Shown here piece by piece: positions 34,066 through 42,957 of a DNA stretch of 64,000 bases (within the stretch, counting starts at the first letter, position 1; every line of letters starts with the position of its first letter). The position numbers were made by a program, and so were the translations under genes. Below the pieces are notes generated by a model. It was not told the DNA's origin, ran no database searches, and saw nothing but the letters and a program-made list of their open reading frames with translations. Source of the DNA: Kribbella sindirgiensis (lineage in GTDB: Bacteria > Actinomycetota > Actinomycetes > Propionibacteriales > Kribbellaceae); assembly GCF_004331435.1 (NCBI RefSeq), contig NZ_SJKA01000003.1, positions 558,001 to 622,000 on the forward strand, read 5' to 3'.

Positions 34066-36135
34066 TCAGGCTTGGACCTGGTAGCCGAACTGGACTGCCA
34101 GACCGGAGGCGGCCGTCGAGTTGGTGACGCGGACCTGTAGGCGGACCGGTGCCGCAGTGCCGTCGATGGGGATCGGCGTGGCCAGCTTGGTGGTTTGAGC
34201 GGTCGTCGTGACGTCGACGGCTGCCCCGCCGAGTGGGGTTCCGTTGGTTTCGAGGCGGATCTGGCAGGAGCCTGCGCTCACCGCGCGGGCTACTCGGGTG
34301 ACCCGGATCGGACGGCCGTCGACGTACAGGAGATCGGTGAAGTCGTACAGGCCGTCGGCCACCGTGCCGGAGAGGCGGAGGGTGAGCCGGCCGTCGGTCT
34401 GCTCGACACCCTTGTTGCCGGTGAACCGGCCAGCCGCGTAGGCGAGGTAGGAGCCGGCGTTGTTGCCGGTGAGCTCGTTGCTGGCGGCAAGTACGTCGGT
34501 ACTGCGGTTGACGATGCCGTACTCCTGGCGGTTCACCCCGTCCGCGAGGCCGCCGATCGCGTTCCCGGTGAGTACGATCCGGCTCGCGGTCGACCGGAGG
34601 TTGATCCCGGACCCGTTCCGGAAGACGACACCGCCCGAGGTCCACGGCTGGTTCAGCGCGGCGCCGACGAGATCGAACGACGTTGCGTCGACCACCGCGA
34701 TCGGCCAGGCCGCGTTCAGTCCGGTCGCGCCGCCGACGTCCTGCAGCGTAACCCGGTCGTCGGTCTCCCAGGTGTGCGGCGCCGCTGTCGTGATCCGGAC
34801 CCCCGCCGCGCTCTGCGACATCCCGGTGATCTGCTGGGCGAACGACGGATGCGCCATCCGGCCGTTGTTCCCGATCAGGCAACCGGTGACCGTGATCCGG
34901 GTGGACGCGATGTCGATCCCGTGCCGGCCGCAGCCGCGGATCACCGAGTTCGCGAACGTCGCGGTCCCGGTGAACCCGGCTCCGATCCGGACCGCGTCCT
35001 CGGCGTTGTCGGCCGAGATGTAGGTGTTGATGAACTGCGCCTGAGCACCCGCCTCCAGCAACACCGGTACGCCGTGACCGTTCTCGAAGCCTCCGCCCTC
35101 GAAGTACAAGAACTTCGGCAGCCCCTCGGTGGTGGTGTTCCGCATCCAGATCCCGTGCCGGCCGAACAGGATCGCGGTGGCGATGAACTTGATCGACCCG
35201 CCCTGTCCGTCGATCACCACGTTGTCGACGCCCGGGTTCGCCGTACCGGCCGCGACCGCGCACTGGACGAACTCGACCGGATCGGCCCGGGAAACGTTGT
35301 TCTGCCCGTTCAGCAGGATCACCTGCTGGCCGGAGAATCCGTTCCAGACGCAGTTCCGGAAACGCACCGTGTTCGCACTGCGCAGGATGACGCCGTTGTA
35401 CCCGTCCATGAAACGGCAGTCGGAAAACGAGAGCAGGTAGTTTCCGACACCGTTTTCCTGCTGGGTCCGGATCATCGCACCGCCGGTCAGCCCGGTGCCG
35501 TGCATCTGCAGGTCGCGGAAACCGCCGCCGTGCACACCCGACAGCACGAACCCGTCGGCCGATCCGGTGGCGAGCAGGATCTGCGTGCCGGAGGTGAACT
35601 CGTCACTCGCGCCGGCGCCCTGGAACACGATCGGCACGCGTTTGACGGTGATCGTGTGCTCGAGCCGGATCGTTCCCGGACCCATCGTGATCGTTCCCCC
35701 GGCCGGCAACGCGTTCACGGCGTTCTGCAGCCGGACCGAGTCGTCCGTCGTACCGGCGCCGGTGACGCCGTACCAGGACAGGTCGAGCTCGTTGCCGCGT
35801 GGGCGTTTCCAGCGGCCGGTCGCCGTACCGGTGACAGCGAAGACCATGCCGCCGTCGTCGGGGTCGGTCGCGGTGGCGTCCCAGTAGACGAGACCTCCGC
35901 CGAGACCGGGTGTTGTGTATCCCAGCAGGAGAAGTTGTTCGCCGTCCGTCGCACCAGGCGTGGTTCGGAGATCTGCGACGGTGCCGACGGCTCCGGTCGT
36001 CGCGGTCAGGGCGGGCTTCTTGCCGGCAGCGTGGGCCGGCTGGGCGACGACGGCGGTTGCGAGGCCGGTGACCCCGAGGACGGACAGGGTACGGCGACTC
36101 AGTCGGGCAGGCGGATGTGATTCGTCGGAAGGCAT
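34066..36135 (-). CDS. Tat-exported right-handed beta-helix (pectate-lyase/tailspike-like) protein
   Basis: 689 residues. N-terminus LSRRTLSVLGVTGLATAVVAQ is a twin-arginine signal peptide. About residues 115-560 form a parallel beta-helix: it starts with LSWYGVTGAGTTDDSVRLQNAVNALPAGG, split here as GVTGAGTTDDS and LQNAVNALPAGGTI (the pectate lyase 3 / GH28-like entry motif). Repeated coils such as GVHGGGFRDLQMHGT and NTVRFRNCVWNGFSG follow. The last 100 residues are a beta-sandwich. Probably an extracellular polysaccharide lyase or hydrolase acting on pectin-like substrate. Last gene of the six-gene operon starting at 42792, 31 nt after lplC. Confidence 0.85.
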   Translation of the reverse strand: MPSDESHPPARLSRRTLSVLGVTGLATAVVAQPAHAAGKKPALTATTGAVGTVADLRTTPGATDGEQLLLLGYTTPGLGGGLVYWDATATDPDDGGMVFAVTGTATGRWKRPRGNELDLSWYGVTGAGTTDDSVRLQNAVNALPAGGTITMGPGTIRLEHTITVKRVPIVFQGAGASDEFTSGTQILLATGSADGFVLSGVHGGGFRDLQMHGTGLTGGAMIRTQQENGVGNYLLSFSDCRFMDGYNGVILRSANTVRFRNCVWNGFSGQQVILLNGQNNVSRADPVEFVQCAVAAGTANPGVDNVVIDGQGGSIKFIATAILFGRHGIWMRNTTTEGLPKFLYFEGGGFENGHGVPVLLEAGAQAQFINTYISADNAEDAVRIGAGFTGTATFANSVIRGCGRHGIDIASTRITVTGCLIGNNGRMAHPSFAQQITGMSQSAAGVRITTAAPHTWETDDRVTLQDVGGATGLNAAWPIAVVDATSFDLVGAALNQPWTSGGVVFRNGSGINLRSTASRIVLTGNAIGGLADGVNRQEYGIVNRSTDVLAASNELTGNNAGSYLAYAAGRFTGNKGVEQTDGRLTLRLSGTVADGLYDFTDLLYVDGRPIRVTRVARAVSAGSCQIRLETNGTPLGGAAVDVTTTAQTTKLATPIPIDGTAAPVRLQVRVTNSTAASGLAVQFGYQVQA

Positions 36136-36166
36136 GGCGGAACCTTTCTCGAACGGAAGGTGGGAC

Positions 36167-37048
36167 TCAGCCCTTCACCGCCCCCAGCACGACGCCCTTT
36201 GCGAAGTGCTTCTGCAGGAACGGGTAGACCAGGCAGATCGGAACGAGGGAGACGACGAGGATCGCCATCTGCAGCGACTGCTGCGGCGGCATCACCTCGC
36301 CGGGAAGATCGCCGCCGACCTGGGTGTTGTCGACGACGTACGTCCGCAGCACCAGTTGCAACGGCCATTTCTCGGGTGAATTGATGTAGAGGATCGCGTT
36401 GAAGTACGCGTTCCAGTAGCCGACCGCGCTGAACAGGCCAACCACCGCGACCACCGCCTTCGACAGCGGCAGCATCACCCTGGTCAGGATCTGCAGCTCG
36501 TTCGCCCCGTCGATCCGGGCCGCGTCGATGATCTCGGCCGGTACGTCGAGGAAGAACGCGCGGACGATGATGATCTGGAACGCACTGGTCAGCCCCGGCA
36601 GGATCAGCGCCCAGTAGGAGTCGATCAGCCCGAGCTCCTTGATCAGTAGGTAGTTCGGGATGATGCCGGCGCTGAAGAGCAGCGTGAACAGGACGATGAA
36701 CAGCAGCGGCCGCTGGCCCCACGTCCCGGGCCGGGACAACGAGTAGGCGATCGAGACGACAACCACGATCGACAGCCCGGACCCGACCACGGTGAGCAGG
36801 ACGGAAACGATCGTCGCCCGGGTGACGACGCCGCCGCGGAAAATCGCCTCGTACGCCGCGAAGGACGGATCGTGCGGAAACAACACGTACCCACCGGAAC
36901 TGGTGATCTGCTGCTGGTCGGCGAGCGAGGTCGAGAGAACGGCGAGGAAAGGTACGAGCACGAGCGCGCAGGCGACGATCAGTACGACGCCCTTCAGCCC
37001 GCGGACCGGGGTGCTCGGTGGCGCCGTACCGCTGATCAGGTTCACCAT
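36167..37048 (-). CDS. Carbohydrate ABC transporter permease, LplC type
   Basis: 293 residues, six membrane helices. EAA loop EIIDAARIDGANELQILTRV. The C-terminus LQKHFAKGVVLGAVKG is diagnostic of the LplC/YtcP subgroup, which imports oligosaccharides such as rhamnogalacturonan or aldouronate fragments. It overlaps lplB by 7 nt. Confidence 0.95.
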   Translation of the reverse strand: MVNLISGTAPPSTPVRGLKGVVLIVACALVLVPFLAVLSTSLADQQQITSSGGYVLFPHDPSFAAYEAIFRGGVVTRATIVSVLLTVVGSGLSIVVVVSIAYSLSRPGTWGQRPLLFIVLFTLLFSAGIIPNYLLIKELGLIDSYWALILPGLTSAFQIIIVRAFFLDVPAEIIDAARIDGANELQILTRVMLPLSKAVVAVVGLFSAVGYWNAYFNAILYINSPEKWPLQLVLRTYVVDNTQVGGDLPGEVMPPQQSLQMAILVVSLVPICLVYPFLQKHFAKGVVLGAVKG

Positions 37049-38013
37049 TTCGAGTACACCCCCCGCTCACCGAACAGATGCGCGACCTTGTTGGCGCCCA
37101 GCACCAGGATCGTGCCGATCAGGCCCTTGACCAGGCCGACCGCGGCCGCCACGCCCCAGTTGCCGCCGACGATGCCGCGGTTGTAGACGTAGGTGTCCAG
37201 TACTTCGGAGGCGTCCAGCCCGACCGGTCCCTGCTGCAGGAAGATCTGCTCGAAGCCGACCGACAGGACGTCGCCGAGGCGGAGGATCAGCAGCAGGACG
37301 ATCACCGGGCGGATCGCCGGCAGTGTCACGTGCCAGAGCTGCCGCCAGCGGCCGCCGCCGTCGACGGCGACCGATTCGTAGAGCTGCGTGTCGACGCGGG
37401 ACATCGCGGCCAGGAAGATGATCGTGCTCCAGCCGGCGTCCTTCCAGATCACCTGCGAGGTGATCAACGGGATGAACAGGTCGGGGTTGCCGATGATCGT
37501 CAGCAGCGGCAGGTCGTGCGCGCGAGCCCAGGTGTTGTACAGACCCGCGTTGCCGAGCATGTGCTGGAAGATCGCGACGACGATCACCCAGGACATGAAG
37601 TGCGGCAGGTACAGGATCGACTGGGCGACCCGCTTCAGCCGCTCGCTGAGCAGCGAGTTGAGCAGCAGCGCGAGCGCGATCGGCACCGGGAACACCAGCA
37701 CCAGTTGCACAAAGGAGATCACCAGCGTGTTGACCAGCGCGTTGACGAAGTCCGGGTCGCCGTCGACGATCACCCGGAAGTTGTCCAGGCCGGCCCACGG
37801 CGCCTCGGTGATCCCGAGGTACGGCGCGTAGTCCTTGAAGGCGATCACGTTCCCGAGCAGCGGAACGTAGTGGAACAGGACCAGCAGGAGGATCCCGGGC
37901 AGCCCGATCAGCAGCAGGAAGCGGTCCCGGCGGAACCGCTGCCTGCCGGACAACGTCTTCTGCGTCCTCTGATTGCTCCGCGCAACCGTTTTCCGTTGCA
38001 GCACGAGCGTCAC
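37042..38013 (-). CDS. Carbohydrate ABC transporter permease, LplB type
   Basis: 323 residues from GTG 38013, which overlaps the binding-protein stop (GTGA). N-terminus basic, then LLLIGLPGILLLVLFHYVPLLG and YAPYLGI typical of LplB. EAA-like loop LYESVAVDGGGRWRQLWHVTLP. C-terminus ends GERGVYSKW, close to the usual LplB ending. Works with LplC and the LipO lipoprotein; the ATPase is not encoded here. Confidence 0.95.
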   Translation of the reverse strand: MTLVLQRKTVARSNQRTQKTLSGRQRFRRDRFLLLIGLPGILLLVLFHYVPLLGNVIAFKDYAPYLGITEAPWAGLDNFRVIVDGDPDFVNALVNTLVISFVQLVLVFPVPIALALLLNSLLSERLKRVAQSILYLPHFMSWVIVVAIFQHMLGNAGLYNTWARAHDLPLLTIIGNPDLFIPLITSQVIWKDAGWSTIIFLAAMSRVDTQLYESVAVDGGGRWRQLWHVTLPAIRPVIVLLLILRLGDVLSVGFEQIFLQQGPVGLDASEVLDTYVYNRGIVGGNWGVAAAVGLVKGLIGTILVLGANKVAHLFGERGVYSKW

Positions 38014-39605
38014 TGGTTCGAGTACTCGTCGCGGATCTTGTCGCCGCCGCGCTTCTTCCAGTTCGCGACGGCGTCGTCCCAGCTGCTGATCGGTTTCCGG
38101 CCGGAGACGATGTCCAGCTCGGCGGCGTTGATCAGCTTGTCGAGTTCGTCGGCCTTGCTGATCGAGGTCGCCGAGTACAGTCCGGCGCCGGGGTTCGCGA
38201 GCAGGTTCGGAACGATCTTCTCCTGGTACGCGCGTTGCGTGCGGACCCGCTGCTCGTTCGACGGCCCGAGGACGTGCGGCGCGTCGGCGACGTACTCGAG
38301 CGGCAGGCTCACCTGGGTCTTGCCCGCCGACGTGCGCTCGGGCTTGTCGCCCTTCCAGGTGTAGTGGATGCCCTCGACGCCGAACCGGCGGAACAGGTAC
38401 TCGCTGGTGCCGAGCGGCGCGGCCAGCCAGTCGCAGATCCGGAGGAGTTGCTTGACGCGGTCGTCGCCGGCCTTCTTGAACGCGGTCAGGGCGAAGATCG
38501 CCGCCCCTTCGCGTTGCACCGGCTTGCCGCCGTCGTACGCCGGGACGGGCATGCCGCCGACGTCGACGCCGTACGTGTCGGCCATCAGGTCCCAGGCGGC
38601 GTACCCGTCGGCGTTCAGCGCGATCGTGCCGTTGCCGAACAGGTCGCGCAACTGGAGTTTCCCGCCGAGGGCGTCCGGGTGGAAAACGCCGGCCTTGACC
38701 AGCTCGGCGGTCCGTGCGACGGCTTCTTTCCGCTCCGGAACCTCCAGTTCGGAAACGAATTTTCCGCCGTCTTCCTTCCAGACGTTGGGTACGCCGAGCA
38801 TGTTGCCGATGAAGGTGGTGACGCCCTTCGAGGCACCGAAGGCCCACTTGTTCGCCTTCGCGTCGGTCAGGCCCTTCGCGGTCTCGACGAACTCCGCGTA
38901 GCTGGCCGGTTCCGGGTTCAGCGACCGCGCCTCGAGCAGGTCGGCGCGGCTGAACATGATCGTCCCGATCACCGACCGCGCGATCGGGATCGCGTGGATG
39001 CCGCCCTTGTACATCGCCGGCAGCCAGGAGTCGGTCGGCAGGTTGGCCAGGAACTGGTAGTCCTTGACCGCCGCACCGGACAGGTGCGAGGTCAGGTCCG
39101 CGCAGAGCTTGGTGAGCATCTCGCCGCGGTTGGGGAACTTCGACGCGATCATCAGGATGTCCGGCAGATCGCCGCCGGCGATCACGGTCGACAGCTTGCT
39201 CACGTAGTCCGCGGCGGGCGTCATCGTGATGTCGAGGTTCGCGCCGACCCTGTCGTTCAGCGACTTCCAGTACGTGTTGCTGCCGGCGCCCGGCGGTGCC
39301 GGGTTGAACATGTTGGTGAGGATCTTGACCTCGCCCGCGCCGGCGCCCGGCTTGTCCTGGTACGCGTCCACCAACTGCCGTGGATACTTGAAGAATCCCG
39401 GCATCACGCCGTCCGCGGTGCCCGGCAGGTCCGGCTTCACCGACCCGTACGGCAGGTACTCCGGTGGCGTCGCCTTCGCGGCCGCCTTCGCCGTGGCGCC
39501 CGGGCCGTCGGACCCGCCGCAGCCCGCCAGTACCGTGCCGGAGGTTGCTGCGAGCAATGAAGCGCCGCCGGTCAGTTTGAGGAAGTCCCGCCTGTTGGAC
39601 TGCAT
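38010..39605 (-). CDS. Extracellular sugar-binding lipoprotein, LipO/LplA type
   Basis: 531 residues from ATG 39605 (GGAG 6 nt upstream). The N-terminus combines a Tat motif (SNRRDFLKLTGG) with a lipobox (VLAGC, Cys about residue 29), so it is a Tat-exported lipoprotein. The long binding domain (NTYWKSLNDRVGANLDITM; GDLPDILMI; DWLAAPLGTSEYLFRRFG) is the larger type that pairs with LplB/LplC. Third gene of the operon. Confidence 0.94.
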   Translation of the reverse strand: MQSNRRDFLKLTGGASLLAATSGTVLAGCGGSDGPGATAKAAAKATPPEYLPYGSVKPDLPGTADGVMPGFFKYPRQLVDAYQDKPGAGAGEVKILTNMFNPAPPGAGSNTYWKSLNDRVGANLDITMTPAADYVSKLSTVIAGGDLPDILMIASKFPNRGEMLTKLCADLTSHLSGAAVKDYQFLANLPTDSWLPAMYKGGIHAIPIARSVIGTIMFSRADLLEARSLNPEPASYAEFVETAKGLTDAKANKWAFGASKGVTTFIGNMLGVPNVWKEDGGKFVSELEVPERKEAVARTAELVKAGVFHPDALGGKLQLRDLFGNGTIALNADGYAAWDLMADTYGVDVGGMPVPAYDGGKPVQREGAAIFALTAFKKAGDDRVKQLLRICDWLAAPLGTSEYLFRRFGVEGIHYTWKGDKPERTSAGKTQVSLPLEYVADAPHVLGPSNEQRVRTQRAYQEKIVPNLLANPGAGLYSATSISKADELDKLINAAELDIVSGRKPISSWDDAVANWKKRGGDKIRDEYSNQ

Positions 39606-39614
39606 GAGCATCTC

Positions 39615-41141
39615 CTAGTTCTGGTGAAGCTCGGGCAGCGAGAGGATGCTGCCGTGCTCGGTGAGGGCGGCGGCGAGCGCCGGATAGTCGTAGTCCTGAA
39701 CGGCTTGCCCGGTCCGCAGCGACTGGGCCAGTAGCTCCCCCGCGGCCTCGCCGAGCATCCCGTAGTTCGGCTCCATCCGGGCCGACAGGTAGCCGACGTG
39801 ACTCGCCGAGAAGCAGATCGGTACGACGAGGTTCCCGATCCCGCCGCGGGCCGGGAACAGCACCTCGGCCGGCAGCTGGTAGAGGTCGACCGGACCGTTC
39901 TTCTCGGTTCCGGTGACGGTCCCCTCGCCGACGATCGTGTCGTCGCTTTCCGCGTAGTACTGGACGATGTGGCAGTCGATGCCGTAGTTCCAGCAGCAGA
40001 CAGCGGTTTCCTTGGTGTTGCCCGGCCGCCGCAGGTCGTGCTGGGTGAGCACGGTCTGCCCGATCATCCGGCGTGCCTCGCGGATGTAGAGCGCGTGCGG
40101 AAACCCTGGTCCGTAAGGGCTGTCGGAAAACTCGTCCGGCGGGAGTCCGAACGTTCCGGCGTCCTTTCGGAAACTTTCCGGAAGTGACGGATCGTTCGCC
40201 AGCCAGTACAGCATTCCGCGATGCCAGCGCACGTGCTCGGCGATCACCTCGTCGCGGCGCTGCCACGATCCGTCCGGGTAGTCCCACGACGCCCCCGGGA
40301 GGTCGAACCCGATGAACAGCGCCTGGTTGGTCTGGTACTTGTCGTTCGGCAGCAGCGCCGTGTGCGTGACGATCGACGAGAGACCGGCGACGCCACGCTG
40401 CTCGAGCAGTTGCCCGAGATAGGTGTAGAGCTTCGGGTCGTAGTCATCCGGCTTCTCGAACGGCATCCGGTCCGGGCCCTTGTCCAGCACGCCGCGGAAG
40501 TTGTACGCCTGCACCTTGGCGTCACCGTCCCCCGGCGCCTCCGTCGGCACGGGCTTCACCGGGTAGAACGTGTTCGGCCGGAAGGACTGCCGCCGGTACG
40601 CCCGGTCGGGCAGGAATCCACCGAGCGGTTCGTCGTACCGGGCGGCCGGCTCGCGGCCGACGGCGTACGGGACGCCCGCTGCCGCCAAGAGGTCGCCCTC
40701 GTACGACGCGTCCACGAACGCCCGCGCCCGCCGCCAGCCCTGGCCGGTGCGGACGGCCCGGATCCGGTCGCCGCGGACCTCGACGTCGGCAGCCCCGTGG
40801 ATACGTTCGTTGACCAGTACGTCGGCCTTGGCTTCGTCCAGAAGCTGCCGCGCGACGCGTTCGGCCACCTTGGGCTCGAAGCGGTACCGGGGACCGTCGG
40901 CGCGACCGTCGGCGCCGTACTCGGCCGCGATGCCTCCGAAGAAGCGGCTCTGCGTCAGGCCGGCCAGGGCGGAAAGCGTGTTCGGGGTGTCGCTCTTGAC
41001 CAGACCACCGGCGACGATGCCGCCGACATGGCCGGTCGGCTCCAGGACCAGACTGCGGTAGCCGCGCAACTGCAGTCGCAGCGCGGCCATCAGCCCGGCG
41101 AGCGAGGCGCCGTAGATGATCACGTCGTAGTCGTCCGACAT
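39615..41141 (-). CDS. FAD-dependent oxidoreductase (PF12831-like), copy 2 of 3
   Basis: 508 residues. N-terminal FAD-binding motif DVIIYGASLAGLMAALRLQ, then GHVGGIVAGGLVKSD. The middle has FVDASYEGDLLAAAGVPYAVG, a signature shared with the divergent copy at 42958. The C-terminus has VPICFSASHVGYLSARMEPNYGMLGEAAG (seen as PICFSASHVGYLSARMEP), the second FAD contact. Related proteins accompany polysaccharide-lyase clusters and are thought to oxidise sugars or their derivatives. No signal peptide, so it is cytoplasmic and acts after import. Confidence 0.9.
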   Translation of the reverse strand: MSDDYDVIIYGASLAGLMAALRLQLRGYRSLVLEPTGHVGGIVAGGLVKSDTPNTLSALAGLTQSRFFGGIAAEYGADGRADGPRYRFEPKVAERVARQLLDEAKADVLVNERIHGAADVEVRGDRIRAVRTGQGWRRARAFVDASYEGDLLAAAGVPYAVGREPAARYDEPLGGFLPDRAYRRQSFRPNTFYPVKPVPTEAPGDGDAKVQAYNFRGVLDKGPDRMPFEKPDDYDPKLYTYLGQLLEQRGVAGLSSIVTHTALLPNDKYQTNQALFIGFDLPGASWDYPDGSWQRRDEVIAEHVRWHRGMLYWLANDPSLPESFRKDAGTFGLPPDEFSDSPYGPGFPHALYIREARRMIGQTVLTQHDLRRPGNTKETAVCCWNYGIDCHIVQYYAESDDTIVGEGTVTGTEKNGPVDLYQLPAEVLFPARGGIGNLVVPICFSASHVGYLSARMEPNYGMLGEAAGELLAQSLRTGQAVQDYDYPALAAALTEHGSILSLPELHQN

Positions 41142-41142
41142 G

Positions 41143-42792
41143 TCAGCTCACCTTGACCCGGCTCTCGGGCGCCGCATGCAGCGGCGTCGGATTCGCGGCC
41201 TGCGACGGACGGGTGCGGGCGATGTCGTCCGGCCATTTCACCGGAACACCCAGCGTTCCGGTGAGGGTCCGCTGCAGGTCCTCGGTCAGCTGCGCCGAGT
41301 CGGCGACGGCGTGCGGCTCGGTCGCGTTGCGCAGACACTGTGCCGCCAGTGCGCCGACGGCCTCGCCGATGCTCCACTCGACCGGATGTAGCCGATAGCA
41401 ACCGTTCGTCAGGTGCGTGGTGCCGATGTTCTTGTTCGCCGGCAACAGATTCCGCATCCGCTGCGGAATCAGCGCGCCGAGCGGAATCTGGAACGGAAAT
41501 ACCTCGAGGTTCACGTAGTTGATTCCGGCCGTACTCGGGTGCAGATCGATGTTGTAGTGCCCGACGCCGACGCCGTCCGCGAAGAACGCGGCACCCGCGT
41601 CGCCACGATCGGCGACCGCGACGTGCTGCTCGAGAACGGTGAACCGCGCACGGATCCGCCGGGACTCCCGGATGTACGCCGACTTCGCGAGGCCGTCCGC
41701 CGTACCCGTGAGATCCGGGCGGAGCTTGAGACCCGGGTAGCCGGTGCCGCCGTCGTGGCGGGGCGCCTCGGTCTGCATCCAGTGCAGGTACGACAGCGAC
41801 AGCTCGCGGCAGCGCTGCAGAGCGCGGTCCTTGTCGGTGCCAGGACCGACAAGCGCCGCCTCCCAGTAGTCGACGTTCGGCCAGTTCACCAGCGAGATGT
41901 CGGTGTCGATCAGCGACCGGTCGAACTGGCTGCGGGCGCGGATGCGGCGGAAGTGCCAGAGGTCGGCAGCGTGCGGGAGATCCTGGTCGACCTCGAAGAT
42001 CCGGTTCTCCCGGCCGCCCATCGTCTTGATGTCGATCTTCACCCAGGACAGCTGCGGCCCGGGCCAGAACGGATCCACGTGGGTCTGCCAGTGGCCGTAC
42101 GACGCCGGCCGCTCGATCGTGTGATCCTCGCCGGGCCGGTACTCGAGCGGGAAGCACCAGGTGATCGCCTGCTGGTCCAGCGGGTCCGCGACGTCGGCGG
42201 CGAACTGCTCGCCGGTCTCGCTCTGCGCCTCGGCGCCGAGAACGTGCTCGACGCCGGCGAGCTCGAGCAGATCGCCGAGCTCCGTCGCGTCGACGACCAG
42301 CGGCGCGGTCACCGTGGTCCGGCCATCGGGTCCCCGCAACGTGACGGAGGTGACGCGGTCGCCGTCCGTCGTCGCAGCGGTCGGGACGTGGTTGTAGAGA
42401 ACCGTGATGCGCCCGGCGGAGATGTAGGGCGCCAGTAACTCGTCGATCACGGCGACCGCGACGCGCGGCTCGTGACAGAGCCGGCTGACGTTGCCGAGCC
42501 CCGGGTTGAGCGCGGGCTCGGCGAACGCCTCGGCGGTCAGCGGGTAGTTGCGGCGGTAGTAGTCCCGGATCCGGGTCCGCAGCTCGCGGTACCCGGACGA
42601 GATGTGCGGGCTCTCGATCCACGGGTGCTCGTCGGACGGCACCGCCTGCGCGGTCAGCTGTCCACCGAGCCAGTCGGTCTCTTCGGTCAGCAGCACCTGG
42701 CACCCGAGCTTGGCGGCGGTCATGGCCGCCGCTACACCACCCAGGCCACCGCCCACCACCAGCAGTCCGGCGCTCAGCTCTCGATCGGTCAC
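41143..42792 (-). CDS. FAD-dependent oxidoreductase (PF12831-like), copy 1 of 3
   Basis: 549 residues from GTG 42792, chosen because GAGG lies 6 nt upstream; ATG codons at 42798 and 42804 are possible but lack a ribosome site. FAD motif LLVVGGGLGGVAAAMTAAKLG, then LTEETDWLGGQLTAQAVPSDEH. PLVVDATELGDLLELAGVEHVLG is the counterpart of the YEGDLLAAAG motif in the other two copies. C-terminal FAD contact: NKNIGTTHLTNGCYRLHPVEWSIGEAVG, read as NIGTTHLTNGCYRLHP. First gene of the six-gene operon; ends 1 nt before the next start. Confidence 0.88.
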   Translation of the reverse strand: MTDRELSAGLLVVGGGLGGVAAAMTAAKLGCQVLLTEETDWLGGQLTAQAVPSDEHPWIESPHISSGYRELRTRIRDYYRRNYPLTAEAFAEPALNPGLGNVSRLCHEPRVAVAVIDELLAPYISAGRITVLYNHVPTAATTDGDRVTSVTLRGPDGRTTVTAPLVVDATELGDLLELAGVEHVLGAEAQSETGEQFAADVADPLDQQAITWCFPLEYRPGEDHTIERPASYGHWQTHVDPFWPGPQLSWVKIDIKTMGGRENRIFEVDQDLPHAADLWHFRRIRARSQFDRSLIDTDISLVNWPNVDYWEAALVGPGTDKDRALQRCRELSLSYLHWMQTEAPRHDGGTGYPGLKLRPDLTGTADGLAKSAYIRESRRIRARFTVLEQHVAVADRGDAGAAFFADGVGVGHYNIDLHPSTAGINYVNLEVFPFQIPLGALIPQRMRNLLPANKNIGTTHLTNGCYRLHPVEWSIGEAVGALAAQCLRNATEPHAVADSAQLTEDLQRTLTGTLGVPVKWPDDIARTRPSQAANPTPLHAAPESRVKVS

Positions 42793-42807
42793 GACCATCC
42801 TCATATC

Positions 42808-42823
42808 TGCTAATAGATCAGCA
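42808..42823. promoter_or_regulatory. Operator candidate O1 (TGCTAAT-AG-ATCAGCA) before the FAD oxidoreductase/LplABC operon
   Basis: A 7-bp inverted repeat with one mismatch, AT-rich, immediately upstream of the minus-strand operon start. A TTGACA on the minus strand at 42876-42881 with TACGGT 19 nt on could be the promoter, putting the site at or after the transcription start. The half-site TGCTRAT is shared with O2. Confidence 0.6.
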
Positions 42824-42919
42824 AAATGTCTTCGCCCCCAGTTGCGCATCACCGTACGCTCGCACCGTCTACCGCTGTCAATAGCTTATTGCAGGCCGAT
42901 TTCGAGTGCGTGAACTATT

Positions 42920-42934
42920 TGCTGATTATTAGCA
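42920..42934. promoter_or_regulatory. Operator candidate O2 (TGCTGAT-T-ATTAGCA) before the divergent FAD oxidoreductase/LacI operon
   Basis: Same half-sites as O1 with a 1-nt instead of a 2-nt spacer, 24 nt upstream of ATG 42958. A further palindrome, CAATAGCTTATTG, lies midway at 42879-42891. The pair flanks the divergent promoters and the LacI gene is second in the plus-strand operon, so autoregulation is plausible. Confidence 0.6.
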
Positions 42935-42957
42935 CGCAAGCTGATACAACGGTCCGC

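Noticed and set aside
37042..40287. A single 1081-codon frame joining LplB with upstream sequence
   Set aside because: The upstream part is out of frame with the binding-protein and FAD-oxidoreductase genes that occupy it. LplB starts at GTG 38013 with a GTGA overlap.
42805..42852. Extended N-terminus of the FAD oxidoreductase (MMRNWGRRHFADLL)
   Set aside because: It would lie across the operator and promoter and adds residues before the conserved FAD motif; no ribosome site.
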